Below, piece by piece: positions 43,268 to 52,507 of a DNA stretch of 64,000 nucleotides. Below the pieces are notes generated by a model that ran no database searches, was not told the origin of the DNA, and saw only the letters and a list, made by a program, of their open reading frames with translations. Source of the stretch: CAIYZT01 sp947461435 (lineage in GTDB: Bacteria > Pseudomonadota > Alphaproteobacteria > Rhodobacterales > Rhodobacteraceae); assembly GCA_965284435.1 (NCBI GenBank), contig OZ260083.1, forward strand, positions 2,356,001 to 2,420,000, written 5' to 3'. The stretch's first letter is position 1. Each line of letters opens with the position of its first letter. Both the position numbers and the translations under genes were made by a program.

Positions 43268-43630
43268 CTATTGGCTGACGTCATCTAGGGCGTCGGCCAT
43301 GGCCTCGGCACGCGCTGCCAGTTCTGCAAGGGTATCTACCAATTCCTTGGGAACTGTCGGCACCTCGCGCTCGGGCACGGGGCGGGATTCGATTTCGGCA
43401 AGTTTGGCCTTCAGGGCGCGGTTTTCGTCTTCAACTGCCGCGGTTCGATCGGCCAACATCAAACCCGCCATCAACAGCATCCGCGCTTCGGGCAAACGCC
43501 CCATCGATGCCACCAGGGGGCCAGCCTCTGTATCGAGCATTTTGGCAGCCGAGTGCAGAAAATGCTCCTCGCCCACTTGGCAAGATACCGAAAACGGGCG
43601 TCCACCAACTGTAACCGTAACCTCAGGCAT
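43268..43630 (-). CDS. zapA: cell division protein ZapA
   Basis: FtsZ-bundling protein. Seen: N-terminal VTVTVGGRPFSVSCQVGEEHFLHSAAKMLD, LMAGLMLADRT, and a C-terminal coiled coil rich in Glu, Leu and Ala. 120 residues. The start overlaps the upstream coiled-coil gene by eight bases. Confidence 0.9.
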   Translation of the reverse strand: MPEVTVTVGGRPFSVSCQVGEEHFLHSAAKMLDTEAGPLVASMGRLPEARMLLMAGLMLADRTAAVEDENRALKAKLAEIESRPVPEREVPTVPKELVDTLAELAARAEAMADALDDVSQ

Positions 43631-44033
43631 GACGCGCCTCCTCGATGATTGGGGTCAGTGCCGCCACAATATCCGTGATCTGTTCAGCCTCGGCCTGACG
43701 CTCGGCGCGCAGGGCTTTCATTTCTTTGCTCATGCTCTCGACAAGGGCGTTCAGATTGCGGACCTCGGCAGCATGAGCGACCTTTATTTCTGAAATCTCG
43801 TTTGCAGTCCGTTCGGCCTGAACCGATTCACGCTCGCTCAGCACTCGAAGTCGTTCCTGCAACTGCGCATTGGCCATGCGCTCCTCGTCAAGGATCTCTG
43901 CCAAATCACCGCTTTCGCCGAAAACACCTTCTTCATCAGCGGCGTTGGTCCGCTTCTTGGAATGCATCGCCGACTTTGCAATCCGCTCAAGTGCTGCTGT
44001 GATCCGCCGTTCCAAATCTATGATCTCTTGCAT
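43623..44033 (-). CDS. coiled-coil protein upstream of zapA
   Basis: A 136-residue protein that is almost entirely coiled coil (LERRITAALERIAKS ... LAEILDEERMANAQLQERLRVLSERES ... LNALVESMSKEMKALRAERQAEAEQ). No catalytic motif. Its overlap with zapA and its coiled-coil nature suggest a division-related partner; I do not recognise a named family. Confidence 0.78.
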   Translation of the reverse strand: MQEIIDLERRITAALERIAKSAMHSKKRTNAADEEGVFGESGDLAEILDEERMANAQLQERLRVLSERESVQAERTANEISEIKVAHAAEVRNLNALVESMSKEMKALRAERQAEAEQITDIVAALTPIIEEARHA

Positions 44034-44230
44034 CCTGCCTCAATCCTCGTCGCTTTATCTATTCTGTCGCCCCAAGGTGCGAATCGCGCGACCTGTCGTC
44101 AAGTGTGATGTTATCGCAAAGCATTCACTTGCGCTGTTCCTTTCCTATCAACCACTTGGGATGCACGCTTGATCTTGCTGTTCAGGCTGATATTCACCCT
44201 GCAAAGCACTTGATTGACAGGATCCCGGAA

Positions 44231-46246
44231 TTGGATATCGCAACGCTTCGCGCCCGCCACCCCGATCATTGGATGCGCGCAGCCGCCATCCGCACCTTGA
44301 CGCTGGACGCGGTTGCGGCCGCCAACTCGGGCCATTCGGGCATGCCGATGGGTATGGCCGATGTCGCCACAGTTCTTTTTGAAAAACATCTGAAGTTTGA
44401 TCCGACAGCACCGCGCTGGCCTGATCGGGATCGTTTCATTCTTTCCGCGGGTCACGGGTCAATGTTGATCTACTCGCTTTTGTATTTGACTGGTTATGCA
44501 GACATGACAGTCGACCAGATCAAGAACTTCCGCCAATGGGGCGCGATTACGGCCGGCCACCCTGAGTTTGGTCATGTTGCGGGTGTAGAAACAACGACGG
44601 GGCCCCTCGGGCAAGGCATCGCGAACGCCGTGGGCTTTGCAATGGCCGAAGAACACTTGCGTGCCCGCTGGGGCGCAAATATTCAGAACCATTACACCTT
44701 CGTCATCGCGGGTGACGGTTGCTTGATGGAAGGGGTCAGTCAAGAAGCGATCGGAATCGCGGGCAAGCAACAATTGAGCCGCCTGATTGTCCTGTGGGAT
44801 GATAATGGCATCACCATCGACGGCAAGGTGTCCTTGTCCGATGTTACCGATCAAAAAGCGCGCTTTGTCGCAAGTGGCTGGGATGTCTTCTCTTGTGATG
44901 GACATGATCCAGATCAGATCGATCAGGCTATTCTGGCAGCCAAAGCTTCGTCCCGCCCTGCCTTGATTGCCTGCAAGACGCATATTGCCCTCGGCCACGC
45001 GGCGCAGGACACATCAAAGGGCCATGGCGCGTTGACGGACGCGGCCCAAATGGTTGCCGCAAAAGAGGCATATGGTTGGACTTCTGCCCCATTTGTCATT
45101 CCGGCAGATGTGAAATCCTCGTGGGAATCCATTGGCGCGCGCGGCGTGTCGGCACGAGCCGACTGGGACGCACGACTCGCAGCCCTTTCGCACGCCAAGC
45201 AGGCTGAATTTGCCCGTATCTTCGCAGGGGGGATCCCTGCCCGCCTGTCCTCAGCCATTCGTGCCTTGAAAAAATCGGCGTCGAGCGAGGGCGCAAAGAT
45301 GGCCAGCCGCACGGCCAGCGAAAAGGCGTTGAACGTGATCAACCCGATCCTGACAGATACCTTTGGCGGGTCTGCGGATTTGACCGGATCCAATAACACG
45401 AAAACGGCGGACCTTGGTGTTTTCACCCCCGAGGATCGCAAGGGCCGTTACATGTATTGGGGAATTCGGGAACACGGAATGGCCGCAGCCATGAATGGCA
45501 TGGCCCTGCATGGTGGCGTTCGGCCCTATTCGGGCACTTTCATGTGTTTTACCGACTATGCCCGCCCAGCCATGCGGCTGTCGGCCTTGATGGGCGTACC
45601 CGTCGTTTATGTCATGACCCACGACAGCATTGGTCTTGGGGAAGATGGCCCCACCCACCAACCGGTGGAGCATTTGGCAATCAGCCGGGCCACACCGAAC
45701 ACTCTTGTGCTGCGCCCGGCCGACTTGGTCGAAGTGGCAGAATGTTGGGAAATCGCGTTTACCCAAACCAAGACTCCCTCTGTCATGGCCCTCAGCCGGC
45801 AAAATCTGATGGCCGTGCGCAAAGATCACACAGGGCAAAACCTGTCCGCCAAGGGGGCCTATATTTTGGCAGAAGCCACTGGCAAGCGTCAGGTCATCTT
45901 GATGGCGACCGGATCCGAAGTTGAAATCGCCATGAAGGCGCGCGACATGCTTCAAGCTGAGGGGATTGGCACACGCGTGGTCTCGATGCCATCGATGGAA
46001 CTCTTTGCCCATCAGGACGACGCGTACCGAAAGCGCGTTTTGCCCGCAGGCCCTGTGCGCGTTGCGATCGAAGCTGGCGTGCGCCAAGGCTGGGATCGCT
46101 GGCTTTTGGGTGAACGCGGACGCGATGGAAAAGCCGATTTCGTTGGTATGTCCACCTTTGGTGCATCGGCGCCTTACGACCGTTTGTACAAGGAATTTGG
46201 CATCACCGCCGAAGCGACCGTCGCAAAGGTCAAAGCCCTGCTATGA
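44231..46246 (+). CDS. tkt: transketolase
   Basis: Thiamin-diphosphate enzyme of the pentose phosphate and Calvin pathways. Seen: NSGHSGMPMGMADVATVLF, GHGSMLIYSLLYLTGY, the ThDP motif GDGCLMEGVSQEA...DDNGITIDG, and IREHGMAAAMNGMALHGG. The TTG at 44231 gives the family start (M)DIATLRARHPDHW with AGGA upstream; an ATG at 44105 would add about 42 untypical residues. 671 residues. Confidence 0.93.
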   Translation: MDIATLRARHPDHWMRAAAIRTLTLDAVAAANSGHSGMPMGMADVATVLFEKHLKFDPTAPRWPDRDRFILSAGHGSMLIYSLLYLTGYADMTVDQIKNFRQWGAITAGHPEFGHVAGVETTTGPLGQGIANAVGFAMAEEHLRARWGANIQNHYTFVIAGDGCLMEGVSQEAIGIAGKQQLSRLIVLWDDNGITIDGKVSLSDVTDQKARFVASGWDVFSCDGHDPDQIDQAILAAKASSRPALIACKTHIALGHAAQDTSKGHGALTDAAQMVAAKEAYGWTSAPFVIPADVKSSWESIGARGVSARADWDARLAALSHAKQAEFARIFAGGIPARLSSAIRALKKSASSEGAKMASRTASEKALNVINPILTDTFGGSADLTGSNNTKTADLGVFTPEDRKGRYMYWGIREHGMAAAMNGMALHGGVRPYSGTFMCFTDYARPAMRLSALMGVPVVYVMTHDSIGLGEDGPTHQPVEHLAISRATPNTLVLRPADLVEVAECWEIAFTQTKTPSVMALSRQNLMAVRKDHTGQNLSAKGAYILAEATGKRQVILMATGSEVEIAMKARDMLQAEGIGTRVVSMPSMELFAHQDDAYRKRVLPAGPVRVAIEAGVRQGWDRWLLGERGRDGKADFVGMSTFGASAPYDRLYKEFGITAEATVAKVKALL

Positions 46247-46275
46247 TCAAGTCTAGGATGGGCATCTAAAAGTCG

Positions 46276-46303
46276 AAGGCCGCGCTAAGATGCGGCCTTT
46301 TTC
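46276..46303 (+). terminator. terminator between tkt and DUF808 gene
   Basis: Stem AAGGCCGC / GCGGCCTT followed by TTTTTC on the plus strand. The 3' arm overlaps the last codons of the convergent DUF808 gene. Confidence 0.7.
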
Positions 46304-47256
46304 TTGGATGTCAGGGACAGAATGACGGGTCCGATCACTTTGGTGGCGACAGGAATCAATGCCACACCCAAGGCCAGCCCCAAGACCCCGTCTATGGCCG
46401 CCGTCACTGCCCATTCGATGAAAGCGCCCGCTTGCGGAATCGCCAGCGCTGCGGCTTCCGCCCAATGATGGATCGTCCCATAGGGTTCATGCATGCCCAA
46501 AACATCCATCCCATGGATGATGATGCTTCCCCCGACCCAAAGCATGGCCGCCGTGCCAACCGTCGACAACACAGCCATAAGCTTTGGCATCGCCACAACA
46601 AGCCCTCGGCCAAAGGCCCGTGCAGCTGCGGTTCTGCGGTGTGCCGCCAAGTGAAGGCCGATGTCGTCCATTTTCACGATGACCGCCACCGCACCGTAAA
46701 CCCCGGCGGTAATCAGGATACCAACGATGGCCAAAGTGACTGCTTCAAACCAGAAGCTGCCTGAGGGGATCGCCGCCAGCGCAATTGTCATGATCTCGGC
46801 CGACAGAATGAAATCTGTCTTGATGGCGCCAGCGATCTTTTCCTCTTCCAGATGTCTGGGATCCTGGGGATCAAAATCTTGTGCCACGTCAGCAACTGCA
46901 TGCGGAAACAGCACGTGAAATACCTTCTCAGCGCCCTCAAAACACAAATAGGCCCCGCCGATCATCAGCAACGGCGTTATGGCCGAAGGTAGAAAATAAT
47001 TCAGCGCCAAAAGACCCGGCAATAAAATCATCAGCTTGTTCTTGACCGAGCCAAGGGCGATTTTCCAGATGATCGGTAGCTCTCGGTCGGCCTCAAATCC
47101 ATGCACATATTTGGGCGTGACGGCCGCATCATCAATAACCACGCCGGCGGCTTTCGCGCCCGCCTTGGCCGCGGCCCCGGCAATATCATCCACCGATGCG
47201 GCAGCAACCTTTGCAATCGCCGCCACATCGTCAAAAAGCGCCAGAAGTCCGCTCAT
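46285..47256 (-). CDS. DUF808 family membrane protein
   Basis: A 323-residue inner-membrane protein. Seen: MSGLLALFDDVAAIAKVAAASVDDIAGAAAKAG, the family's Ala-rich N-terminus, then KNKLMILLPGLLALNYFLPSAITPLLMIGGAYLCFEGAEK and several further helices, as in E. coli YedI. The ATG at 47256 follows AAGGGGCGGGCGA. Function unknown. Confidence 0.88.
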   Translation of the reverse strand: MSGLLALFDDVAAIAKVAAASVDDIAGAAAKAGAKAAGVVIDDAAVTPKYVHGFEADRELPIIWKIALGSVKNKLMILLPGLLALNYFLPSAITPLLMIGGAYLCFEGAEKVFHVLFPHAVADVAQDFDPQDPRHLEEEKIAGAIKTDFILSAEIMTIALAAIPSGSFWFEAVTLAIVGILITAGVYGAVAVIVKMDDIGLHLAAHRRTAAARAFGRGLVVAMPKLMAVLSTVGTAAMLWVGGSIIIHGMDVLGMHEPYGTIHHWAEAAALAIPQAGAFIEWAVTAAIDGVLGLALGVALIPVATKVIGPVILSLTSKKKAAS

Positions 47257-47320
47257 TCGCCCGCCCCTTGTTTTATGTGGCTTAAATAGGGGCTTATGAA
47301 GAAAATGCAACGGCCCGCAA

Positions 47321-47336
47321 TGGTTAGCGCCAACAT
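47321..47336. promoter_or_regulatory. LacI-type operator A
   Basis: Near-palindrome TGGTTAGCGCCAACAT with the central GCGC/CGCT-type core of LacI-family sites. It lies between the DUF808 gene start and the gap-like leader. Confidence 0.5.
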
Positions 47337-47339
47337 CCA

Positions 47340-47355
47340 AAGTTAACGCTAACAT
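47340..47355. promoter_or_regulatory. LacI-type operator B
   Basis: AAGTTAACGCTAACAT, a second near-palindrome about two helical turns from operator A and about 80 bases before the leader ORF. Confidence 0.5.
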
Positions 47356-47435
47356 ATTGTTTTTCCGATTTTTAATCTTCTCAGATGGAGTATCGTTGCC
47401 TATAGCGACTTCAGAAACAGATCAGGAGGTTTGAG

Positions 47436-47474
47436 ATGACCATGAAGAATGGCATGAATGGATTTGGCCTGTGA
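47436..47474 (+). pseudogene. 12-codon gap-like leader ORF
   Basis: A perfect AGGAGG six bases before ATG starts an ORF reading MTMKNGMNGFGL and then stop. The real gap 0.7 kb downstream starts MAVKVAINGFGR; aligned without gaps about 27 of the first 36 bases agree, with AATGGATTTGGCC identical. It looks like the 5' stump of a lost gap paralogue, or else an independent leader peptide. Confidence 0.45.
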
Positions 47475-48111
47475 TCCCGAATAAAAGGTTTCGGTTGACT
47501 TCATTCGCACCTCACATTCCTGTATCTTTGCCCCAAACGAGACCACGGTTGTGGGCGGCCGGACGGTTCTTGTTCGGCGTGGCATGATAATGAATGGGCT
47601 TTTCCTCGTGTATGGCCGAAGTGGCTGGGGTGATGGGGCGGCTGTTGAAATAGGCGGGGCAGGCATTGGAGCATCGAGTTTACTGGGTTCTGGCAAGTCT
47701 GATCGCAGTGGCGTTTTTTCTGGATCTTTTGGCCAACGGCGGCGCGGGTTTTGTCTTCCTCGCGCGCAAACTTCTGAATTTTGTTCAAGTTTTGGCCTTT
47801 TGGCGTCACTGAACCTTCGATTTCCGATCGCTTTTGGGTCAATAAAGACGACGGACCGCCGCAGCCCAAACAGACATTGCGGAACCAAGATGGGTGGAGT
47901 GACCGCGGCTAAGGCCGCAATCGGTGCGTCTGCTTTGGCCAAAGGCCGAAACCTGCCCAGACGGCACCAACCAGACGAACGAGACGTGGCGCGGCGGCCA
48001 AACATGCTATGCCATCTTTGGGCCGGTGCAAAAACTGCCAAAGGCAATCTGTCTTTGACGTGATGCTATTCTTTGACGCATCTTGTCATTGAACTTTCTT
48101 CCCTTCGGAGG
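47475..48111. other. gene-poor stretch upstream of gap
   Basis: About 640 bases without a convincing gene. Open frames exist on both strands (minus 47400-48047, 215 codons, Pro/Arg-rich; plus 47551-48063, 170 codons, Gly/Ser-rich), but neither has a recognisable domain or a good ribosome site, and the minus frame reads through the strong plus-strand AGGAGG. Likely decayed or regulatory DNA. Confidence 0.5.
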
Positions 48112-48127
48112 ATGTTAGCGCTATCGG
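48112..48127. promoter_or_regulatory. LacI-type operator C upstream of gap
   Basis: ATGTTAGCGCTATCGG shares the GTTAGCGCTA core with operators A and B and lies about 50 bases before the gap start. A TTGAAC 17 bases upstream of ATGTTA could make it overlap the -10 region. CceR, a LacI-family regulator of central carbon genes in Rhodobacter, is a plausible but unproven binder. Confidence 0.5.
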
Positions 48128-48162
48128 AACTTCTGTGAGTCGGATTTGGCAAGGAGACTGCT

Positions 48163-49167
48163 ATGGCTGTGAAGGTTGCAATCAATGGATTTGGCCGGAT
48201 TGGCCGCAACGTTTTGCGGGCGATCATTGAATCGGGCCGCACGGATATCGAAGTGGTCGCGATCAATGATCTTGGCCCTGTGGAAACCAACGCCCATCTT
48301 CTGCGCTACGATTCAGTTCATGGCCGGTTCCCGGCAACAGTAACCACAGGCCCGGATTGGATTGATGTCGGCCGCGGGCACATCTTGGTAACCGCCGTTC
48401 GCAATCCAGCGGAATTGCCTTGGGGCGATGTCGACATCGTTATGGAATGCACCGGCATCTTCACGACCAAGGAAAAGTGCCTTGCGCATCTTGAAAACGG
48501 GTCGAAGCGCGTGCTTATTTCTGCGCCCGGTGACGGCGCTGACAAGACAATTGTGTTCGGTGTGAACCACGACACTTTGACCAAAGATGATCTCGTCGTG
48601 TCCAACGCTTCGTGCACAACGAACTGCCTGTCGCCCGTCGCAAAGGTTCTTAACGATGTCATCGGCATCGAAAAAGGCATGATGACGACGATTCACAGCT
48701 ATACCGGGGATCAGCCGACCTTGGACACGATGCACAAGGATCTGTACCGCGGCCGCGCCGCCGCGCTAAGCATGATCCCCACATCAACGGGGGCTGCAAA
48801 GGCAGTGGGCCTCGTATTGCCAGAGTTGAAGGGAAAGTTGGACGGTTTCGCGATGCGGGTACCGACACCAAACGTTTCAGTGGTTGATCTGAAGTTTATT
48901 GCCAAGCGGACGACCAGCGTCGAGGAAGTAAACGCGGCAATCAAGGCAGCGGCACACTCCGGGCCATTGAAAGGCATTTTAGGGTATACCGACGAAAAAC
49001 TGGTGTCTTCAGACTTCAATCATGATCCGCACTCTTCGGTGTTTCACATGGATCAGACTAAAGTGATGGATGGTACCTTCGTTTCAATCCTGAGCTGGTA
49101 TGACAACGAATGGGGTTTTTCAAACCGGATGTCGGATACGGCCGTCGCCATGGGAAAGTTGATTTGA
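48163..49167 (+). CDS. gap: type I glyceraldehyde-3-phosphate dehydrogenase
   Basis: Glycolytic/gluconeogenic and Calvin-cycle enzyme. Seen: VKVAINGFGRIGRNVLRA (NAD fold), the catalytic Cys in SNASCTTNCLSP, HSYTGDQPTLDTMHKDLYRGRAA and YDNEWGFSNRM. 334 residues. AAGGAG precedes the ATG. In the same region as transketolase. Confidence 0.97.
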   Translation: MAVKVAINGFGRIGRNVLRAIIESGRTDIEVVAINDLGPVETNAHLLRYDSVHGRFPATVTTGPDWIDVGRGHILVTAVRNPAELPWGDVDIVMECTGIFTTKEKCLAHLENGSKRVLISAPGDGADKTIVFGVNHDTLTKDDLVVSNASCTTNCLSPVAKVLNDVIGIEKGMMTTIHSYTGDQPTLDTMHKDLYRGRAAALSMIPTSTGAAKAVGLVLPELKGKLDGFAMRVPTPNVSVVDLKFIAKRTTSVEEVNAAIKAAAHSGPLKGILGYTDEKLVSSDFNHDPHSSVFHMDQTKVMDGTFVSILSWYDNEWGFSNRMSDTAVAMGKLI

Positions 49168-49190
49168 TCTTGTCCTGATGGAAAACCATT

Positions 49191-49218
49191 GGGGCGCCCT
49201 GCGGCGCCCCATTTTTTT
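49191..49218 (+). terminator. terminator after gap
   Basis: Stem GGGGCGCC / GGCGCCCC, loop CTGC, then A and seven T. Confidence 0.92.
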
Positions 49219-49358
49219 GCACAAGCCATGTATTTCTTGCATGCCTGATGGCCGCAATTGTCCGTTGTTTGCCGGACGAAACATCCCATATCCTGTTCAT
49301 GCGATGGGGGAGCGGCCGTACGGGCCAATCCATTCGCAAGATGAAAAGGACTAAACTC

Positions 49359-49520
49359 ATGAAAAACTTGTTTGCGAATTTGCGCGCCGAAGCTGAAAAA
49401 CAGGCCCTTTACCGCGCCACGCGCGACGAAATCGCCCGGATGCCGCGCGCCATTGCCATCGATTTGGGCATGTTCCCGGAGGACGCTGAAATCATCGCGC
49501 GCAAAGTTGTCTGGGGCTGA
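49359..49520 (+). CDS. small DUF1127-like protein
   Basis: A 53-residue basic/acidic helical protein (MKNLFANLRAEAEKQALYRATRDEIARMPRAIAIDLGMFPEDAEIIARKVVWG without signal). The ALYRATRDEIARMP...DLGM.PEDAEIIAR pattern resembles DUF1127 peptides, some of which modulate RNA turnover in Rhodobacter or Agrobacterium. The ATG at 49359 has AAAGGA eight bases upstream. Longer in-frame starts exist but lack a ribosome site. Confidence 0.7.
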   Translation: MKNLFANLRAEAEKQALYRATRDEIARMPRAIAIDLGMFPEDAEIIARKVVWG

Positions 49521-49543
49521 GGCTAAAGACAGCACGACGATCG

Positions 49544-49566
49544 GGGGGCCGAGGGGCCCCCTTTTT
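49544..49566 (+). terminator. terminator after DUF1127-like gene
   Basis: Stem GGGGGCC / GGCCCCC followed by TTTTTATT, between convergent genes. Confidence 0.85.
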
Positions 49567-49570
49567 ATTC

Positions 49571-50089
49571 TTAAACTTCGGTAAGACCGGACGCATAGCG
49601 CCGTGCGTTAGCCTGATAATTCTGGGCAGACAGGATCAACCGCGCACGCGCCGCCTCGTCCATGGATCGGATCACCTTCCCCGGTGCGCCCATGACCAAA
49701 GACGCAAAGGGAATCTCCTTGCCTTCGGTCACCAACGCGCAGGCCCCGATCAAGCACCCGTCGCCAACCACTGCGCCATTCAGCAGCGTCGCCCCCATCC
49801 CGATCAAGCTGCCATCACCGATTGTACAACCGTGCAACATGGACTTGTGCCCGATTGTGCAGTTGGAACCAATGGTCAAAGGGTACCCCATATCTGTGTG
49901 CAGCACGCTGTTTTCTTGAATATTGGATCCCTCGCCCAGCGTGATGACTTCGTTATCCCCCCGCAGAACAGCACCGAACCAGACACTAGCCCCCGGTCCA
50001 ATCACAATCTTGCCGATGAGCACCGCCGTCGGGGCAATCCAGGCTGTTGGGTGTATGTTCGGACTGTGCCCATCAAGTGAATAGATCAT
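49571..50089 (-). CDS. gamma-carbonic-anhydrase-like protein
   Basis: A 172-residue left-handed beta-helix hexapeptide protein. Seen: repeats such as IGPGASVWFGAVLRGD, IGSNCTIGHKSMLHGCTIGDG and IGMGATLLNGAVVGDG with His residues that can bind metal. The class (YrdA/CaiE) has variable activity; carbonic anhydrase action is unproven. The start overlaps the gmk stop (ATGA). Confidence 0.9.
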   Translation of the reverse strand: MIYSLDGHSPNIHPTAWIAPTAVLIGKIVIGPGASVWFGAVLRGDNEVITLGEGSNIQENSVLHTDMGYPLTIGSNCTIGHKSMLHGCTIGDGSLIGMGATLLNGAVVGDGCLIGACALVTEGKEIPFASLVMGAPGKVIRSMDEAARARLILSAQNYQANARRYASGLTEV

Positions 50090-50721
50090 CGCGCACCAAA
50101 TTCCGAATTCAAGGCGCGCACAAAATTGGCCAGATCCGGTTGGCGATCGCGCTTGAGTCTTTCGGCCTGCAAAATGGTCGTCAGTTCGGCAAAAGCCTGA
50201 TCCAGATCGCGGTTCACGATCACATAATCATATTCCGCCCAATGGCTGATTTCCGATTGCGACTTTGCCATACGTCCTGCGATCACCTCTTCGCTATCTT
50301 GCGCCCGGCCGCGCAACCGGCTCTCCAGCTCCGCGATGGAAGGGGGAAGCACAAAGACAGAAACAACATCACGGCCAAGGGCGGAATTGCGGATCTGTTG
50401 CCCACCCTGCCAATCAATATCAAACAGCGTATCGCGCCCGTCTTTCATTGCCGCCTCTACCGGCCCCCGCGGAGACCCATACAGATTGCCAAAGACCTCG
50501 GCGTGCTCAAGCATGTCACCGGTCGATACCATCGCTTCAAACGCCTCACGCGATTTAAAGAAGTACTCCCTTCCGTCCTGCTCGGCCGAACGGGGGGGCC
50601 GCGTGGTCGCCGAAATGGAAAAGCGCAACGTCGGATCCCACGCCATCAACCGCTGCGCCAAGGTGGATTTTCCCGCACCCGAAGGGGAAGATAAAATAAG
50701 AAGAAGCCCGCGCCGCGCCAT
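50086..50721 (-). CDS. gmk: guanylate kinase
   Basis: Phosphorylates GMP to GDP. Seen: P-loop LSSPSGAGKSTLAQRL and SATTRPPRSAEQDGREYFF. 211 residues. The ATG at 50721 (MARRGL) has a GTGGA upstream; another ATG at 50727 overlaps the yicC stop. Confidence 0.95.
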   Translation of the reverse strand: MARRGLLLILSSPSGAGKSTLAQRLMAWDPTLRFSISATTRPPRSAEQDGREYFFKSREAFEAMVSTGDMLEHAEVFGNLYGSPRGPVEAAMKDGRDTLFDIDWQGGQQIRNSALGRDVVSVFVLPPSIAELESRLRGRAQDSEEVIAGRMAKSQSEISHWAEYDYVIVNRDLDQAFAELTTILQAERLKRDRQPDLANFVRALNSEFGAR

Positions 50722-50723
50722 GA

Positions 50724-51626
50724 TCATTCCACGTTTTGAACCTGTTCGCGCATCTGATCGATCACGGTTTTCAGGTCAAGACCGATCCGGGTCAAGGTCT
50801 TGGATTGCGACTTGGAACACAAGGTGTTTGCCTCGCGCATGAATTCTTGCATCAGAAAGTCAAACTTGCGGCCGACGGGGCCCGTTTCTTGCAAAAGCGA
50901 TCGGGCCGCCACTATATGGGCGTCCAGTCTGTCAAGTTCTTCCGTGACATCGTTCTTAACCGCAATGAGTGCAAGTTCTTGCATCAACCTTGCCTCATCC
51001 AGGCCCTCGGCGACCCCCAAAATCCGCGCCATCGCGTCTTGCAAGGCCATGGCTTGCGCGTCCCTTCGGGCATGCGCCTCCGCTACTGCCTCCGCAGAAA
51101 GGCTGCGTATCTTTTCAATCTGCGCGGCAACAACGCCATGCAGCGCAAGGCCTTCAGCAGCCCGCATCGACTGAAAATCCAGGACGAGCAATTCGAAATC
51201 AGCCATCACCGCTTTTCGAAGAGGGGCGATGTCTGGCTGCTCAGTCTCACTTCCATCGGTCACCCCCCGAAGTGCCAAAACCTCTGCCGTCGTCGCGGAG
51301 CGCAGCGAAACACCAAGATTAATGGCTGTATTCTCGATTTCGGCCAAAGCGGTCAGCGCCGACGTCAAGGCCGCAGGGTTCAGCCGAAAGGCCCCTGCCC
51401 CGGACTCTGCATTGTCGCGGCCAAGCTTCAATGTGACGCTGACATTCCCGCGGCTCAAGCATCGGGCCAATTCTGCCCGAACCGCCAGTTCAAGACCGTC
51501 GATCCAATCTGGTACGCGCAGCCGAAGATCCAACCCCTTGCCGTTGACCGATCGCAAATCCCATGTCCAGCTATACCCTAAGGCTTCAGCCTTGCGGCTT
51601 GCAAATCCGGTCATCGAAACCGTCAT
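50724..51626 (-). CDS. yicC: YicC-family endoribonuclease
   Basis: A 300-residue YicC/YloC protein. Seen: N-terminal SMTGFASRKAEALGYSWTWDLRSVNGKGLDLRLRVP and C-terminal GRKFDFLMQEFMREANTLCSKSQ, both conserved. Family members are endoribonucleases. yicC-gmk is a common pair. Confidence 0.93.
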   Translation of the reverse strand: MTVSMTGFASRKAEALGYSWTWDLRSVNGKGLDLRLRVPDWIDGLELAVRAELARCLSRGNVSVTLKLGRDNAESGAGAFRLNPAALTSALTALAEIENTAINLGVSLRSATTAEVLALRGVTDGSETEQPDIAPLRKAVMADFELLVLDFQSMRAAEGLALHGVVAAQIEKIRSLSAEAVAEAHARRDAQAMALQDAMARILGVAEGLDEARLMQELALIAVKNDVTEELDRLDAHIVAARSLLQETGPVGRKFDFLMQEFMREANTLCSKSQSKTLTRIGLDLKTVIDQMREQVQNVE

Positions 51627-51829
51627 GGAAGAAGTCCTTTCGCAATTTGCAGGCGACCGATCAAACGCGCTGAACCGTTAACCGTATTCCTAGATTCTTG
51701 AGCCCCTATGCCTTTGAGCGTGGTATTAATCCCTTAGTAAGAGATCTTTCAACGCTTCAATCATGCCATGGTGCCCGCGAGCAGTGCTGGCGAAAGTCTG
51801 GCAGTAAAAACAAAAAACAGGAAGCCTAC

Positions 51830-52504
51830 ATGTTGGTATTTGGGTCATTTGGAAAGAATGGAAACGATGGAAACGGACAGGGTCCATCGATCCTTGACGA
51901 AGTCCGCGCCTATTGGGAGGCGCTTCGGGAAAATGGCAGATTGCCGCTTCGCAGCGCCATTGACCCGCGTGGTTTGGCCAATGCCCTGGAACAGGTGTTT
52001 CTGATCGAGCGGATCGCCTCAGGTCATGGTCGGTTCAGGCTGGCGGGAAACATGTTTCAAGATCTGATCGGAATGGACATCAGGGGTATGCCGCTGTCCA
52101 CGTTGTTTGAACCTGCATCTCGGCAAAGACTGCAGCCCGTCCTTGAAGATGTGTTCGAGTCAGCGACAGCCCTTCATTTGGGGCTAGAGGCCGAACGGGG
52201 CATTGGGCGGCCCATGCTTAGCGCGCGCATGATGATTCTTCCTTTGCGCGGCGCGGCAGAAGAACCAACTGTGGCCTTGGGCGTCATGATGACCGTGGGG
52301 GGAATTGGGCGCGCGCCGCGCCGTTTCAACATCAGCACCCTGCGATCAGAAGTTGTCTTCAAGACAGAGATCGTCTCGCGGATCGTGCGCACGTCAGACG
52401 TCGAAGCCCAGGGTTTCAAAGAAGGTCCCACGATCCCCTTGGCACGGCGGCGCCCCACAGGCAAACCTGTCTTGCGTCTGGTCCATTCGCGCATTGACGA
52501 CTAA
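51830..52504 (+). CDS. PAS-domain protein
   Basis: A 224-residue cytoplasmic protein with a PAS-like domain of the PAS_5 type (ILDEVRAYWEALRENGRLPLRSAIDPRGLANALEQVFLIER ... FRLAGNMFQDLIGMDIRGMPLSTLF). No kinase or output domain is attached. The ATG at 51830 follows CAGGAAGCC. Signal unknown. Confidence 0.82.
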   Translation: MLVFGSFGKNGNDGNGQGPSILDEVRAYWEALRENGRLPLRSAIDPRGLANALEQVFLIERIASGHGRFRLAGNMFQDLIGMDIRGMPLSTLFEPASRQRLQPVLEDVFESATALHLGLEAERGIGRPMLSARMMILPLRGAAEEPTVALGVMMTVGGIGRAPRRFNISTLRSEVVFKTEIVSRIVRTSDVEAQGFKEGPTIPLARRRPTGKPVLRLVHSRIDD

Positions 52505-52507
52505 TGG

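Noticed and set aside
47400..48047. 215-codon minus-strand ORF with a Pro-rich stretch
   Set aside because: No recognised domain, third-base composition not strongly gene-like, and it runs antisense through a perfect plus-strand Shine-Dalgarno.
47551..48063. 170-codon plus-strand ORF before gap
   Set aside because: No ribosome site or family; Gly/Ser-rich translation looks like the mirror of the antisense frame.
49248..49520. 90-codon version of the DUF1127-like gene
   Set aside because: The upstream codons lack a ribosome site and overlap the space just after the gap terminator; the ATG at 49359 fits better.
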